Shown piece after piece: positions 7,032 through 7,638 of a DNA stretch of 7,638 nucleotides. The position numbers and the translations under genes are program-made. The DNA is from Elusimicrobiota bacterium (lineage in GTDB: Bacteria > CG03 > SLGR01 > PWQF01): the NCBI GenBank assembly GCA_003558145.1, contig PWMP01000125.1:1-7638 (forward strand). The letters run 5' to 3'. The notes under the pieces are model-generated. The model had not been told where the DNA came from, ran no database searches, and saw only the letters and a program-made list of their open reading frames with translations. Each line of letters opens with the position of its first letter. The first letter of the stretch is position 1.

Positions 7032-7060
7032 TTGAATTGTTCGCCTTAATAATATAGAAT
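7032..7060 (+). promoter_or_regulatory. sigma70-like promoter of tRNA-Leu
   Basis: TTGAAT (-35, 7032-7037), a 17-base spacer and TAGAAT (-10, 7055-7060) lie in the gap between the helicase stop and the tRNA. Transcription would start near 7067, about 15 bases before the mature tRNA 5' end at 7082. The -35 box is identical to that of the HD-GYP operon promoter. No hairpin followed by a T run was seen after the helicase stop, so helicase read-through into the tRNA is also possible. Confidence 0.6.
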
Positions 7061-7081
7061 TTTCACAACGCTTTAAAAATC

Positions 7082-7170
7082 GCCGGGATGGCGAAACTGG
7101 CAGACGCAGCAGATTCAAAATCTGCCGGAACTTTGGTTCCGTGGGGGTTCGACTCCCCCTCCCGGCACCA
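7082..7170 (+). tRNA. tRNA-Leu (anticodon CAA)
   Basis: The 89-base gene includes an encoded CCA. The acceptor stem is GCCGGGA (7082-7088) with TCCCGGC (7160-7166), and A is the discriminator. The anticodon stem GCAGA/TCTGC encloses loop TTCAAAA with CAA at 7116-7118, which reads the leucine codon UUG. A long variable arm (CGGAAC, loop TTTG, GTTCCG, 7126-7141) makes it a class II tRNA, as expected for leucine. The T arm is GGGGG-TTCGACT-CCCCC. Confidence 0.97.
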
Positions 7171-7218
7171 TTGCAGGCATTGAAAACGTAAAATGCAGAG
7201 GCAAACCGCTAATAAAAA

Positions 7219-7638
7219 ATGGCAGCAAGAAAACTTTCGTTAAGAGAAGTCCTTCTTCAGGACAAAATAATTGACCAGCAGACACTTAAAAGCCTTGAGT
7301 TAAGGGCTGCACAGCTCGGTAAACCGATTGAACAGATATTAGTTGATTCCCAAACCATACCCAAACAAAAATTCCTGCAGCTTCTCAGCGCAAAATGGGG
7401 TGTTAAGGCCGTTGACATGTCCTCCCTGGAAATAGATGAAGAGGCGGCCCGGCTGATACCGGAAACAACAGCCAGAAAGTATCTTGTTCTTCCGTTTGCG
7501 CGCGCAGAAAAAATGCTTTATACGGCAATGGCGCGGCCCTGGGACCTTACCGCGATAGAAGATCTTACCATAAGAACCAATTATGAGGTTCAGCCTTATC
7601 TGAGTCTTCCCACGGACATATCAAAAGCGTTAAATGAA
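7219..7638 (+). CDS. PilB/GspE-type secretion ATPase, N-terminal domain (3' end outside window)
   Basis: The frame starts at ATG 7219, six bases after an in-frame TAA (7213-7215), and is open for 140 codons to the window edge. The translation (MAARKLSLREVLLQDKIIDQ...) matches the N-terminal T2SSE_N/MshEN domain of type IV pilus and type II secretion ATPases. Supporting elements are two LxxxLLxxxxI helical repeats (residues 6-35 and 35-60), then a segment resembling the family pattern IPxxxAxxYxVLPxxRxxxxLxxAMxxPxDLxAIEDLxxxTxYEVxPxLxxPxDIxxAL. These ATPases power pilus extension or pseudopilin assembly at the inner membrane. The catalytic Walker boxes lie beyond the window, so pilus versus secretion use cannot be told apart. 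No good ribosome binding site precedes the start; AGAGG at 7197-7201 is too far. It is probably transcribed with tRNA-Leu, 48 bases upstream. Confidence 0.85.
   Translation, partial: MAARKLSLREVLLQDKIIDQQTLKSLELRAAQLGKPIEQILVDSQTIPKQKFLQLLSAKWGVKAVDMSSLEIDEEAARLIPETTARKYLVLPFARAEKMLYTAMARPWDLTAIEDLTIRTNYEVQPYLSLPTDISKALNE

Noticed and set aside
1..7638. CRISPR array, toxin-antitoxin pair or other defence system
   Set aside because: No regularly spaced direct repeats and no small overlapping gene pair with such features were seen. All long frames are explained by housekeeping or recombinase genes.

Overview
The window reads as chromosomal DNA from a Gram-negative-type bacterium. It encodes an MEP isoprenoid-pathway enzyme, a probable LolB-like lipoprotein, an exported TPR protein, an HD-GYP signalling protein and a PilB/GspE-type ATPase. 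A phylum cannot be fixed from the sequence. The mixture of moderately divergent proteins would suit an uncultured lineage such as Elusimicrobiota, Omnitrophota or their relatives, but this is a weak guess.

Region 1 (1 to about 815) is the end of a mobile element. It holds the C-terminal part of a large serine recombinase whose catalytic domain lies left of the window. The element abuts the 3' end of a tRNA-Gln(UUG) gene on the minus strand.

Region 2 (796-4891, minus strand) is a tightly packed operon, read right to left: GAF/HD-GYP phosphodiesterase, exported TPR protein, small LolB-like lipoprotein, ispE, tRNA-Gln. Every protein gene overlaps the next by 4 or 11 bases. The ispE frame has no stop before the tRNA and runs through the whole tRNA gene. 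The order TPR - lolB - ispE - tRNA-Gln matches a known arrangement in Pseudomonas, where prs follows the tRNA. Here the recombinase element occupies that position.

Region 3 (4892-5021) is a 130-base divergent intergenic region with one good sigma70-like promoter on each strand. The plus-strand promoter sits so close to its gene that the mRNA may be leaderless.

Region 4 (5022-7638, plus strand) carries a DinG/XPD-type iron-sulphur helicase with all four cluster cysteines, a tRNA-Leu(CAA) with its own promoter, and the N-terminal 140 residues of a PilB/GspE-type ATPase cut by the window edge.

Most of the window is ordinary housekeeping DNA. I see no new defence or mobile system. The most unusual structure is the three-layer overlap at 796-902, where the recombinase 3' end (plus strand), tRNA-Gln (minus) and the ispE 3' end (minus) use the same bases.
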